This document shows, in pieces, positions 1 through 11,335 of a DNA stretch of 64,000 nt. Where the stretch lies: contig NMRA01000213.1 in the NCBI GenBank assembly GCA_002633005.1, positions 426,996 to 490,995 on the forward strand. The letters run 5' to 3'. The notes beneath the pieces are model-generated. The model saw nothing but the letters and a program-made list of their open reading frames with translations. It had not been told where the DNA came from and made no database searches. Position 1 is the stretch's first letter, and each line of letters starts with the position of its first letter. This DNA is from Phoronis australis (lineage: Eukaryota > Phoronida > Phoronidae). The translations under genes and the position numbers were made by a program.

Positions 1-116
1 ACCGTTCAAGAACTGGATTACGAAGAAGCCAAGCGACATTGCGACATGCGTAACAGTCACGTGGTATTCGTGAACAGCCTGGAAGAGGAGAGTCAAATTG
101 TCCAATGGAAGAATGA
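1..116 (+). CDS. Exon A1: C-type lectin domain 1, N-terminal half (5' truncated by window)
   Basis: The frame opens at base 1 and reads 38 codons, ending in a phase-2 donor (GA^GTAATT, GT at 117). It contains the first helix and strand pattern of a C-type lectin-like domain: LDYEEAKRHCDMRNSHVVFV followed by NSLEEESQIVQWKNE. This matches the family pattern of 'W/Y..A..C...G..L..I.s..E...I..'. The domain start, the signal peptide and any upstream modules lie outside the window. The domain continues in the exon at 3336. The other two C-type lectins here (51563 and 57145) are split by a phase-2 intron at the same place, which supports the donor. Role: part of an extracellular carbohydrate- or protein-binding fold. 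Confidence 0.88.
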
Positions 117-1678
117 GTAATTATATTAGTAGATGTTTCTTGTGTAAAACTCTTGCAATTTACCATGCGATTGGGTACACCTGTATTTTCAACGCATTTC
201 TTCAACAGATTTTATTTTGAAAATACCATACTTGACGTTCCTTACGTAGACAAAGAAATGGTATAGCTGTTGATGTGGGTGCATACATGTATCTATACTG
301 ATTCGCCTACATCATGGTGTTTGTTTCGCCACCTGGTGCCCCCTTTGTGACTTAAGTAAAAAGAATTAGATAATCCTCTCCACTGAGAATTCATGCGGCT
401 GGCTGATGGCTGTAGAGAGCAAGTTGGTCAAATCATTTTAACTTGGTCCAATATTTGAAATTCAGCATGTAGTGCTGCCGTCTTCGTAAATGTTTAGCGG
501 TTTTGTTTGAGGGGTTTCGACACACTTTAAATGTATCGGTGATTTTTAAAAGAATTCGTACTTTGTATTTTGATCTTTGCGTACTACATATCTCCAAAAA
601 TGAAGACCATAGAATCAGTTTTCCGGTCAAATGCAACGAACACTGGAACATCAATCTGGCAAAGTGCGAAATTTACTTGGGTTAACATAGAGGCATCTCT
701 TAACTAAATTCATGATTTAGGTGGTTTTGAAAGTAGGTTAATTTTATTAATCACCAATTTACTAACTTTTTCACCGATCTCAAGGTCTTGATTATTCCCC
801 TGTGCATTTCACAGGATGACAACTATGGTATCGTGATAAAATTGCGCATCAAGTTAAGTTGATATGATCAACCTAAGACAAGAAGTTTCTTCAATTCGAA
901 ACTGCCGTTTGATTCAAGTCACACCCAGTGGTTGCACGTGCGTTTAGTATAACGTCTTAGTAAGATTAAAAGCCGTGCGTTATTATCGAAACATTAAAAT
1001 AACAAAAAAGGAACGCAAAACAAACATTTCTCCAATTAAATTATCACTTATTTGAAATAAAAAACATGTTCAAACGTTTTTCAATGTCGTAAAATAACGA
1101 ATGTGTTTTGGGAAACTGTGTCAAGCCCCTTTCAATGTATTGTTGAAGTTCTGAAAAGACGGCAGACGGCAATATCAAAAAACAGACACTAAGTACACAG
1201 TTGCATAACATACGCTCGTCCAAAATTTTCGTTTGAACTCCAAGCACCATCAGGGGAAAATGACGCTCCCGGAAGTCGAACATTGAAAACTGCCAAAGTG
1301 ACAATGGAAGCGTCAGTGCCATAAAGAACAGAGACAAGAGAACAAAACAAAAAACGGGGGGCTTTAATTTTTGAGATTTTGGACCTTATACTAAGATTCG
1401 ACGGTGTGTCGGCACTCTCTCCTGCAACAAGTTATTTTTGGCTTTTTTGATAAAAAAGAAACTTTTTAAAAACGTTGTTTTATTATTGGGTAAACAGTTA
1501 TCTATGCCCAAAAGTTCGGATCAAAAAGATTACTTTTAAGTAGATTTTTTAACTTCATCAAAGAATATTATATGAGTGAAAAGTATAATGCTCGTAAGGA
1601 TTTGATCTCAGAATTTGTACAAAAAAGATGGTGCAACTTTGAAACGGTTTTTCTTAGCAGTGAAGAGGATTAGTTGTG

Positions 1679-1680
<2 letters not shown>

Positions 1681-1752
<72 letters not shown>
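1681..1752. repeat. (GT)n dinucleotide microsatellite
   Basis: An uninterrupted run of 36 GT units. It makes long spurious open frames of Cys-Val or Thr-His on the two strands, which are not genes. Confidence 0.97.
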
Positions 1753-1753
<1 letters not shown>

Positions 1754-1854
1754 TGTGGTGTTCTTTGTCTTCTTGTCGTATTGTAATGTTTTTCCCATTG
1801 CCATTGCAATAATTGTATATAAAAAAGATTCGACGGATACGTTCTAAGCTATTA

Positions 1855-1978
1855 ATTCTGCATTCGCAAAACTTTGGTATTACCTGCCTTTTTAGTGGTC
1901 TATTTTCGGTTTTTTTGTTTCTCTGATGCGGACCTTTTTGCCCACTTCGCCCGAGCCCCCGCCGGATTCGCCCATGCA
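1855..1978. repeat. Fragment of a GC-rich dispersed repeat
   Basis: The segment around GCGGACCTTTTTGCCCACTTCGCC recurs, well conserved, at 57805-57830, together with the neighbouring TTTTAGTGG(T/A)CTTTT words. It is therefore one end of the same mobile repeat as the element at 57636-57892. Only the inner part and a GAGCCCCCG terminus are present here. Confidence 0.6.
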
Positions 1979-3335
1979 AAAGTATCGCAACTCAAGGCCA
2001 GAGTCGTAACTTCTTAGTTTAACGTGTTATTCAAAGAGGGGGACCATTTAGAATCGGGACAGCGTTCACTCTCTTCACGGTGCAAGGCAAAGGTGTATTG
2101 CGAGTTCAAAAGATCCAAGTACATTTCATCTACCGACGAAGCTATTCTACGTGTGCAATTTGACTCCTTCCAATTTTCTTCTCGTTTCTGTAATGTACAT
2201 GTATTGTAAACATGATGCAAATAATGCCAAAACGCTTGTTTGCGCCTTCGGTGATACACGACCCAGTGTCTAAGCTCAGGGCGGGCTCGGTCGTGTAACC
2301 CTACACTGTACATTGATTTTAATGTTTCGAATGGCTTCGTGGTCTCCGTGTTCCCATTTCTCGGCGGGAAGAGTAAGAATCTCTAGGTAGGTCATAAAGG
2401 GTCCACGTGCTTGTGAGAAAAGCGTGACTACGCGAAATCTCGTGCGTGAAAGGCGAGCGTTTAGCAAGTATGCAGGGGAGCTAACTACACTGTCTTAACA
2501 AAATGAAGATGGAATATTGATTAATGGGATGGAATTCACAATTTATGGGATATAATTTACGGTTTCTGTTATGCCACAAGTCAACAGAACGTGGCCTCGG
2601 TATATTTGATTTTTGGCGTGTACATGTATGTAACCCTGCCATTTCACTGATGTTATTGTTTGCCAACACACAACTGACATTCATACACCTAAATCACGAT
2701 GCAGCTCTCCGAAGTAGGGAATCGCGAATCTGATGGTGACTCACCCGTTTGTGAAACTAGAATATGTTTCCAGAAGACAAAATCTATCCTTTGGGTGATA
2801 CCTTTCATATAGAAGAAATGTACATGTACATGGAAGTTTATTGTTGATTTTTGACGTCTGCACATGACCAGCGCTCCCAATAATTGCATAGCTATCGGCA
2901 GGCGTGACCATTTCCATTCACAAACTCTGCGGATAAGCGTTGGAATTTTAATGTGACCGAGCAATTAAAACGCGCATATTCTCCCTGGGGGCTTCCTATC
3001 AATCACGTCTTCTCGTGGTGAAACACTCGCCTGTGTTATGCACGCAACTGTGCGCCTACATCGACATCAAGTTTGATGCAGCTGCTCTGAGGGAATGTCA
3101 TGTCGTCTGTTTTCATGGCTTTAGAGAAATTTGCGTTATATCGTTTTTATTTCTTTTCATTGTCACGTGCTGTGTCAGAAGACAGGCAAGAATTGAATTT
3201 CTGTCGCCCTCAGTGCAAATAACCTATTTACTGACATTCCTGTCATGTCTTTTGGCAAACATTCTCATTCCAACACTAACAGCAGAAATGCCAGACATCT
3301 GAATTAAAGCGTGGCACTCTTTGTGTTTGTTTCAG

Positions 3336-3532
3336 TAAAAACATGTCCGTTGACGTCTTTTGGTTGAGTGAAGCCAATTCAAGCACGTCCAATTATGATT
3401 GGATGCACCCGATTGCATCTGGATTTCACTCACACCAATGCTCAAGCCTTGTTTGTAACTCTACCCATTGCTACGAGGTGGCACAAGACTGTCATGGTAC
3501 CCAGTCGGTAATTTGTGAGAAAAACATACCAG
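3336..3532 (+). CDS. Exon A2: C-type lectin domain 1, C-terminal half
   Basis: The acceptor TTTGTTTCAG ends at 3335. The first base completes the phase-2 codon of exon A1 (GA+T), giving KNMSVDVFWLSEANSSTS. The exon ends CCA G^GTAAGG, phase 1. Family landmarks are the 'vFWL' strand and the closing Cys pattern HQCSSLVCNSTHCYEVAQDC then SVICEK. The calcium/mannose ligand tripeptide (EPN or QPD) and WND are absent, so this copy probably does not bind sugar in the classical Ca-dependent way and may be structural or bind protein. Two NST/NSS sequons are possible N-glycosylation sites. Confidence 0.88.
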
Positions 3533-4024
3533 GTAAGGCATTGACATGCGGCTGCTTTTTGTTGTTTTCGAAAGACGCGCATGTTGGAATTGACCAGGGA
3601 AGTATAAACGTTTACGAAGTGCTTAAATCATGACTTCACGATTTATTACAAAACTGCCTCTGTCTTCTTCATATCGTACATGTATATGAATTGCACCTTT
3701 TCAGAGATATAACAATATTATTTAGCTACAGCANGATTGATGTCGCCTAGTCCTGTGTTCATAAACCGGAGAAAACACCAGAGTACATAAAAACAACAGT
3801 GTTGACATAGTCTGAGGTATCCATGAACTGTACATGTTGGGCCACGCGATGTACGGTAGTGGACCACCGATGGAATGGCTTCATTATATGGAAGAATATG
3901 TATCATTTACTTGGATTGCGATTCTGGTTGCATTTACGCCTTAAGTCTGCACCATGTGTTTCCATCCAGCACCACCTCTTTCGAAAGCCATCTCTTAATG
4001 ATGCTGCATTTGTTTACTTCATAG
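3533..4024 (+). other. Intron A2
   Basis: No exon seen. A single N at 3734 marks an unresolved base or a contig join. Unlike the Ns at 18478 and 31857, I see no duplicated sequence beside it. Confidence 0.7.
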
Positions 4025-4206
4025 CTGATGGGCCAAGAAGCCTGGAGGATCTGTCTGCAAGCGCGTTCAGTGCGGCCAGTGCAGGTGCTTGCTTCACGCC
4101 CACATTCAGTGGCACTGCGTGGTGCGCTAAAACCAAAACGGACCCTAACGATTTTATTCAAGTTGATCTGGGTTTTGACTGGGTGGTTTCAGCCATTGGA
4201 ACAAAG
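4025..4206 (+). CDS. Exon A3: F5/8 type C (discoidin) domain, first third
   Basis: The acceptor TTTACTTCATAG ends at 4024. The exon enters in phase 1 (G+CT) and leaves in phase 0 (ACA AAG^GTAATG). It encodes the first part of a coagulation factor 5/8 C domain. Recognisable are the 'leDLSASAFSAASAG' region, then GTAWCAKT, DFIQVDLGFDWVVSAIGTK. These match the family signature 'gaWca......WiQvDLg....v.gI.Tqg'. Such domains bind phospholipid head groups or glycans. The domain continues in the exons at 5145 and 5862. Confidence 0.92.
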
Positions 4207-5144
4207 GTAATGCTCCTTAAAAGATTATTTCTAAGGTGAAATGCGATGTTGCTGTCGACTTTTTACGAACACTGAGCAAACCCTACGTTCGCGCCTCTCC
4301 CCGGTGGTCATAAAAGTGGCGATATTTTGTAAAACTTGTTATGCTGCAAGTTTACCTCAACGTGGTGTTGGTTTGTTCAGGGGGTGATGTAAAAATGAAA
4401 CATTATTTTCAAACGTTCTTGTCATGTTTTTACGATATGAAATGAATTAAACACGTTGACGCCTGTTATTCGACGTGGAAATGGCAAAAATTGTGAAAGA
4501 CTCCTTCAGTGCATTTAACCGACTCACGTAAATAGGTTAAATGTCGTCCACGTGCTAGCACCCCCATGTCTGTGTTTTAATGGTCTTGGTTTGCATATTA
4601 CGATTTTCATGTCTTTCGGAGCAACTTCCGGTGTCCCATAGATATGTCACTCTAAAAGGTTCTACACTGTCCACAAGTTTGCCTCGGTCTTGTGAACTCG
4701 AACGTTTCGCTAAAATGACACTTTTACGATCGTGAGGTGTGGCTTATGGTTTTAAAGCAATACCTAGACGCCATCTTTATAGCCCCAGCAAAATGTGATG
4801 GGCCAGATATTTGTTTTTGTTTTCAATATAAACCAACGTAGAAAACGGTGCTGACTACGTGTTGCTAATGAAGAAAGGTTCCAAATTTTCATAAATTAAT
4901 GATTGAAAAGAGAAAGCAGCTCTTTTGAAGCGTTTGTTGGTCAAGGGCCCAAGGCAGTTTGCGAGTGGGTAGATTTCTAGGGCCGGACCCAAGTTACCCT
5001 TGTGCCATCCAGTGCCTTTTGATTTAAACGACAGACGGCAGCTATTGTTCACGTGTCTTGAACGCAACTCATTGACAGCTACAAATGTATTGTAATACAT
5101 GTACATCTGCTGATGAGTTTTTCAAGAAATGTCTCTACTCACAG
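4207..5144 (+). other. Intron A3
   Basis: Phase-0 intron inside the F5/8C domain. No exon, gene or clear repeat seen. Confidence 0.7.
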
Positions 5145-5252
5145 GGTCGGGCAACGGAGGACCAATGGGTAAAAACGTATGAGCTTCAACTGGCCATGGA
5201 GAACGATACTTTCGCTTGTGAACAGGGCTTTCCTCTCGGCACATGCAAAGAG
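5145..5252 (+). CDS. Exon A4: F5/8 type C domain, middle third
   Basis: An exact 36-codon exon, phase 0 at both ends (acceptor CTACTCACAG, donor GAG^GTAACG). It begins GRATEDQWVKTYELQLAMEN, matching the 'GR....WVtsykvqyS.dg' strand of F5/8C domains. It then has an unusual segment with two cysteines, FACEQGFPLGTCKE, where the family normally has a short loop. The two cysteines may form an extra loop disulfide. Confidence 0.9.
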
Positions 5253-5861
5253 GTAACGAAACGAAGTCACACCTTGTGCCATTTTAAGGAGCAGCACGTA
5301 CCCTAGTTACTAGCAACTACATTTCATGCTATCTTTGAATGCGTTAGTCTTCAACTAAAGAAAACTTTTCCTTCGCATTTGCTATCTCAAGGCAAGAGAA
5401 ATGATCATCCAAAATACGGCACTATCGTTGATACCTAATTTCCTGTTGGTGTTTGAACTCAAGTGTTATCGATGGTAAAAAAGGCTTCCAGACATTTTCA
5501 TCAGACAGAGTAAACCGGCCAGTTTTCTGCAGGTTTATGCAAGAAGTTATTGCTATTTTAGGTGAGATTGTGAGACACAGGCAATTTATCGGCAGCATGA
5601 CACGTGATGCAAAATGAGTTCGGTACTTGTTTTTGATTTGCTCGTTTACCGCGCGTGCGGATTCAGATCTGACCTGTATTTTGAAAAGGGGCCAGTCGGT
5701 CTGTAGGTCAGCCACACGTTCGGCAAACGGAACATAGTTCGTTTAATAATAAGAAAAACCCATAACCGCAACCCAGTGTTCTCCCTACGAATGGTACCAA
5801 TTGGAAAGAATACATGTACGTCTGGTGGTTAACTATGACATCTTGTTTCTTTCACTTTCAG
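5253..5861 (+). other. Intron A4
   Basis: Phase-0 intron. No exon or defined repeat recognised. Confidence 0.7.
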
Positions 5862-6000
5862 TTTGCGGGTAACGAGGACAGGCACACGGAGGTCGTCAAC
5901 AGACTCGAGTTTCCGCGAGTGGCAAGATATGTGAGAATTAAACCTCTTGCCTTCCACATGTGGAAGTCTTTGCGGTTTGAAGTTTACGGCTTTGCATACG
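5862..6000 (+). CDS. Exon A5: F5/8 type C domain, last third
   Basis: The acceptor CTTTCACTTTCAG ends at 5861; the donor is G^GTAATT (phase 1). It encodes FAGNEDRHTEVVNRLEFP then ARYVRIKPLAFHMWKSLRFE and VYGFAYG, a clear match to the family end 'F.GN.d....v.n.f..pi.aRyvRi.P..w...i.lR.El.GC'. The terminal cysteine that usually closes the domain disulfide is replaced (GFAYG), in keeping with the missing partner cysteine at its N-terminal edge. With A3 and A4 this makes one complete domain of about 143 residues, the usual size. Confidence 0.93.
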
Positions 6001-7971
6001 GTAATTAATTTCTACTCTTCATCATGGGGACTTTTTGAAATTAACCCGTATGGTGGCGCTGCAACTATAGTAAGTCAGTTTCAGGTTATCCGCCAGGTGA
6101 CTCATGGGCCTTATGGGTAGTAGTTGCATTACTGAACCACTGGGCGAAAAGCTAAAGTTTTTATTTTCATTTCAAACATTTTCTGGGTGTTTTTGGGTCC
6201 AAATTTCGTTGCATTTCTTTCAATTTAGAACAAATTGTATGTTTTGAACAATAATTATAATGAAATCAGAACCCATTTCTTTACTGCGTGAGTAACGTGA
6301 ACCCCGGCCCAAATTACGTACAAAACTTTGAGGAACGAATACAAAATTAAGGTCAATGTTTCTGCTTTCAGGACTTTGGAGTTGCATTATAAACACAAGT
6401 TTTATTCACTCTTTGATCTGCAAATAGCATTCCACGGGAAATGCATGTACGAGCAAGAAACCGAAGTCACAACATCTGAACGTTGGTTAATGACACAAAT
6501 AAATCAAGGGTCCGAAATAATAGCCTACAGGGGCCCAAGTTGTAAATACCGTAATCAGCGAGCGGTTTCCCCTTGGTGATCAATCGGTTCATAACCCTCA
6601 AGCACTACGACATCCACAATACAACCCATCTACAGTTGTACATGTATCTGGTGGTGGTCATAACAATGAAATTGGACATTTTATTTTGTTTACCCTTGAC
6701 GTGTTGAACAGCTTCAACCACGTTTCTGGGGGTAGATAACTGGGTGAACCTTAGCTGTCTGGATCACATTGTAAACTTCACTACGGCGATTGCTGATCAT
6801 GTTAATGGGTCATGCATTAGGTTTCAAGGTTGTCCATGTTTTAAAATGAGTGTAGTAAATCATTTACTTGTATTTCAAGATTCCAATCAATGTAACAAAT
6901 TTATGACTATTAATGATGACCGTTATCTATCCACTGTAGCGCTACAGAACAACTAAATCGTTTTTGACATAAGGGCCATACTTGGGGAAATGAAATAGCA
7001 CTAATTGTCTGCATTATATTATGCCTTTTTCCCAATTTGTTATGTATTGATCCCTTCTAAGTGCAGAAAACACACCAAACTGATTTCATCAGAAAATTGT
7101 CCCTCGGGCTCTACAAAGTATCAACCTTTGCATGAGTAAGGTCAGTGCACGTACACGCACGATTCAGCAGGTCTGATGTCGCTTTCCCATTAGTGGAATT
7201 TCGCCGAAACTTCGCTTACCTTTCCTACTAGATAGGGATATCGAAGTTATATATTTACATGTAGATACATGTACCAGACAACGCCGTTCATTTGTACTTC
7301 GCTCAACTTGCCGAATATTGAGTAGTGGGTTCGAGGCTAACTGAAAGTTGCTCTGCCATTTACTAGACGGTGCCATTGAAAATGATCAATGTTATTCTTC
7401 ATCAGACATGCTTTCTTTTATTTATTTCATGTGTCTATGGAGATCACGTCGGCTACGCTACAATATCAAAGAAAACGTTTTGCGAGTCTCGCTTGATTTC
7501 GCTTTTAAATCCTACTATCACGCAGAATATCGCCATATTTTACAACCTAAGCATATTGTACCAACTAGCTTTTCTCGCGAGTGCCTTCAGTATTTCAGAC
7601 AAGCCCAGGGACATTTTGAACGTCGAAAATACTTGTTATGCTCATTATTTAATACGCCGGACCGGCTCACCAAATTAGGATATCTGGCTTGTTTGTGAGT
7701 TGGAAGTCGTAATAGGAATTCAAGCAAAAGCTCTGGAGGATTGAACTGACTGTCCGGAGACTGAATCAAGTTCATGCCAAATCTTGAACTGTATCAGGAC
7801 TGAAACATGAACACTGATTTTGGAATAGTTGGGTTGTCGTTCCGTGGCAAATGCGCTTGTACATGTGCCCTTGTGGTTCATGAATGCAAACAAGTTAAAA
7901 CTTGTTGGGAAAAATGAATAAATATGTTGAGGGGTATGCTGACTGTAAATAAACTTTATGCCTTATTACAG
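6001..7971 (+). other. Intron A5 (2.0 kb)
   Basis: No family-recognisable exon. Two open stretches were weighed and not accepted as genes: one from an acceptor-like CAG at about 6711 reading some 80 codons to a stop at 6954, and two overlapping frames at 7348-7698, one of which starts with a hydrophobic run. Confidence 0.55.
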
Positions 7972-8139
7972 ATGCTCCCAGAGATAAATATGGTGGATGG
8001 TCGCACTGGGGAGCCTGGTCCAGTTGCGCTATGCCGACCCAGGCTACGCAAAATCGGAGACGAAACTGTACGAACCCGCTACCGCAAACTGGTCGGCACT
8101 GCCTCGGAGCTCCAGTTTCTTACCGAGCTTGTCCGCCAA
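7972..8139 (+). CDS. Exon A6: thrombospondin type-1 repeat 1
   Basis: A phase 1-1 exon (acceptor CCTTATTACAG, donor CCA A^GTATGT). The product has the TSP1 core GGWSHWGAWSSC, then NRRRNCTNPLPQTGRHC and YRACPP. The stacked W-x2-W-x2-W tryptophans (possible C-mannosylation) and the Arg-rich strand RRRNC are intact. The usual CxxxCG second cysteine pair is altered (SSCAMPTQATQ), so the disulfide set is incomplete. TSP1 modules act extracellularly in matrix or glycosaminoglycan binding. It directly follows the F5/8C domain. Confidence 0.92.
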
Positions 8140-8871
8140 GTATGTGCGTTTGCTAATTTGGGTTAAGGCCATGGTGGGATGCTTTTTGAAATGCGTCATT
8201 TTTCCAAACTGGTTCTGTTGTTCAAGTGGACACACGGTTTTTCTACGTTTGTGTTACACGCAGAGCATGAATACTGTCCCCGATTAGACATTTAACTTTC
8301 TATGGAAAACTCAAAATGGTATTTTCTCAATTATCCTTTGCAGCAAGACAGAATCTGATACATTAGGTACTAAATAAGCGCATGATCAAAGTTCCTGGTG
8401 ATTTATTCTGAAATAATGTCTTCTATATGGGTCAAGCAACTTTTTTCTTAATCATTAAGATTAATGACGTGCCCTGGTGCTGACGCAGTGTTCAGCAAAA
8501 TTAGGAATCGTGATGGTAAACAAAATTCAAGCAGTGGCAGAACCTTCATGTCTTCCAAACCCGAATCAACTCCTTGTCAGAGTTAATTGGCAGATAAATA
8601 GAATTTTTGACGCAAAAAATAGCGTTGTTGTCGAACTTTTGTGGAAGAATAATGCGACTTACTTTCTGACACCTAGCCGTTAATTGTTTTTATGAAAGGA
8701 CATGCCCAGTTCAGAACATGCCCAATTGATTTTGAAAACTACAGCACGGTTGCAGGTGTATGAAATAAAGTTGGGCGATTCCATGTGAATATCAGTGTAT
8801 TCTGGGTTATCTACAGAATACTTTTGACATATGATCAGTCTGTAAGATGCAAATAGTGCTAGATTTTACAG
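8140..8871 (+). other. Intron A6
   Basis: Searched for a missing TSP1 N-terminal half that would pair with the orphan tail at the start of the next exon. None found: no W..W..C pattern in any plus frame. Confidence 0.65.
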
Positions 8872-9087
8872 GGAACAACTCACAACTCGCCCACTGCAGC
8901 ACATCACCGTGCCCAATTGATGGAAACTGGACTTCCTGGTCACAATGGTCGAATTGTTCGTCGGAATGCGGACATTCGACTCGAAACAGAACTCGAAAGT
9001 GTTCCAATCCTATTCCCGCATTCGGAGGAGAAGACTGCATGGGAAACGCCACACAGATATTGGTCTGTGTCGTGGCAAGATGTCCGA
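8872..9087 (+). CDS. Exon A7: orphan TSP1 tail plus thrombospondin type-1 repeat 2
   Basis: A phase 1-1 exon (acceptor GATTTTACAG, donor CCG A^GTAAGT). It starts with NNSQLAHCSTSPCPIDG, which is the C-terminal end of a TSP1 module ('C.g...q...C....CPvdG') without its front half. A full canonical TSP1 follows: NWTSWSQWSNCSSECGHS, TRNRTRKCSNP, FGGEDCMGNATQILVC and ARCP, with all six cysteines and the W-x2-W-x2-W stack. Several NxS/T sequons are present. If the donor at 9088 is not used, the frame runs on to a TAG at 9144-9146. The GTAAGT donor is strong, so read-through is the less likely form. Confidence 0.92.
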
Positions 9088-9785
9088 GTAAGTTTGACAA
9101 TTGCGTTGTTTTCGTAATGACGCATTGCCGACAAAAAATTCTATAGTTTCTTTAAAATACCAAAGGGTTCCGTAGTTTTCGCTTACGAGGAGTTTGAAAT
9201 GACGAACGCCATGCCTCGAGCTCAGGTAGATTGTCAATTTTAACAGGGGTTGTCTCGGGTGGGTATTTTGGATAGTCTAGTATTTGATTGTATTTTGCCA
9301 CCTCTGGTAACGTCTTGTACGGGTACTGGACTCTGTGGTTGCTGTGTTTCCATCTCAGGTGAAAAATGGATCAATATGTGATGGGGGACATAGAAAGGGA
9401 GGTTAGTTGTATTCGATTATATTGTTTTGGTTGATTATTTGATTTCGTGTGGCGGCATTCCCCTGTTTCACGAACCCTCGGACATCTGAATAAACTCATT
9501 AATCGTCCCTGTGAACTGACGCTTGATACAAAATAAACGGAAAGTCATCCGGAAGAAAATATTTCTCCTCCAGTATGAGTTTAACACGGTGAGTGTTACT
9601 GCCACTTCACTTTCCTCTCTTAACCTGTACCGACGGTCACGGCTCTCGATTCTTGGAAATCGGTAAGTTTAATCTTCCTTCTTCAAGACATTGTCCTGTC
9701 GTCTTCTTAGTGAAAGAGAGCGCTTGTGTTTAGCCTGTGTGTGAGAGGTTCACGTGAGGAATGCTTGCCAGCAGATTTGTTCACA

Positions 9786-9990
9786 GCTCTTGCTGCCACT
9801 GCTACTGCTGCTGCTGCTGCTGCCGCCGCCGCCGCCGCCGCTGTCGCTGCTGCCGCCGCTGATCAGGTACTACTGCTACTGCTCCTGCTCTTACTGCTGC
9901 TCTGCTGCTACTCTCGATACCGCTGCAGCTGCTGTTGCTCCTGTCGCTTTTCCTGTACTACTGTTGTTGCTAGTACCCGTGTCTATTCAA
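9786..9990. repeat. CTG/GCC-rich trinucleotide tract
   Basis: An imperfect (CTG)n/(GCC)n/(CTA)n tract. All frames stay open and give poly-Ala, poly-Leu or poly-Cys, a low-complexity artefact and not a protein. Confidence 0.9.
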
Positions 9991-10744
9991 GAACCCAAAA
10001 GAGTTGAACCATTTGTTCCATTTTATCATAATCACAAGTTCCGAAGTAGAGATATTTTCAATTTGGATACACATCAATACCTCCTTGAAATTTTTGATAG
10101 GGAGACACCTTTCTAGGTCGTTGACGGTAGATGTGATGTTTTTCACGACAAATGAATAAATTAATTGTGTCTGACATGCGTAATTTGCCAACGAAAAAGT
10201 CTGCAGGAAAGAGGAACAGAGATTAAGTAAATATTGTGGTTCGGAAAGAACCAATGACTGGATTCAGACCAAAATCCTTTAGTCGCAACACAATCCTATT
10301 AGAGTTGGTCATATTGTCTGGTTCTTACAAAATGTACAGACATCTGATTGCTTGACACCAATTTTGACAAGAAATACATCTGTAACCACGGTTTTATACA
10401 GGAACCTTGTCTGAAACAAGTTCAACCTCTTATCACAAAAAGCAAATGTTTTACGCCTCTCTCCACCGTGTGTGTTCATTAGTATTATTGACCTACGATT
10501 CCAGATTCATTGCTTTGTTGTTTTTATAAAAGTTTTCAATTAAAGTAATCGAATACGTTTGCTACATTTACACACGTTCCTTTAAATATCTTTCAAAACA
10601 CAGCTCGTCAACCCATGAAAGTATATACTTTCCAAATGCCTGATGCCCACATAAAACCTAATGTGCGCTTTATTGTTTGAAGTTAAAAATTGTTTTGGCT
10701 AACTTTTGTGAAACCTAGTTTACGTATCCTACAGCTGCGATTAT

Positions 10745-11335
10745 CAATACTACTACTACTAATAGTACTGCTGCTACTACTACTACTAATACTACGCTAA
10801 CACTACTGCTACTACTAGTATTACTCACCCTCCTCCTCCTCTTCATCCTTTTCCTCTTCCTACTACTACTACAACCACCGCCACTACCATCTCTACTACT
10901 ATCATTACTGCTACTACTACTACTACCACTACTACCACTACTACTTCTACTTCTAATACTACCACCACTACTACTGCTACTACTACTACTAATATTCAGT
11001 GACTATTACTGCTACTTGTACTATACATGTATGTACCATTTACGACTGTTACTACTACTGTTGCTGTTGCTGCTGCTGCGGCTGCTGCTACTACTACTAC
11101 TCAGTGACTATTACTGCTACTTGTACTATATGTACCCTTTACGACTGTTACTACCACTACCACTACCAATACCACTACCGCTACCACTACCACTACCACT
11201 ACAACAACTACTACAAACATTACCACTGACCGCCACTTCCACGACCACTACTACTACTACCACCGTTACCGCTACAGCTGCCACTGCCCGATGCCGCTAC
11301 AGCTACTGCTACTACTACGACTACCATGTAAGCCT
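10745..11335. repeat. CTA/CCA-rich trinucleotide tract with an internal direct repeat
   Basis: Long degenerate CTA/CTG/CCA repeats. A unit beginning CAGTGACTATTACTGCTACT occurs at about 10998 and again at about 11102, each followed by a TTTACGACTGTTACTAC word, so the tract grew partly by a block duplication of about 105 bp. Confidence 0.88.

Larger units (their letters stand above)
117..3335 (+). other. Intron A1 (3.2 kb)
   Basis: No coding exon recognised on either strand. It holds a (GT)n tract at 1681-1752, a fragment of a GC-rich dispersed repeat at about 1855-1978, and one isolated CTCF-like word (CGCCACCTGGTGCCCC) near 328-342. The rest is unremarkable AT-rich DNA. Confidence 0.7.

Noticed and set aside
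7348-7698. Two overlapping open frames, one with a signal-peptide-like start
   Set aside because: Both frames stay open over the same DNA, neither has a recognisable domain, and no donor or acceptor links them to the gene.
9726-10116. Poly-Ala and poly-Leu proteins in overlapping frames
   Set aside because: Produced by a CTG/GCC trinucleotide tract; no splice or start context.
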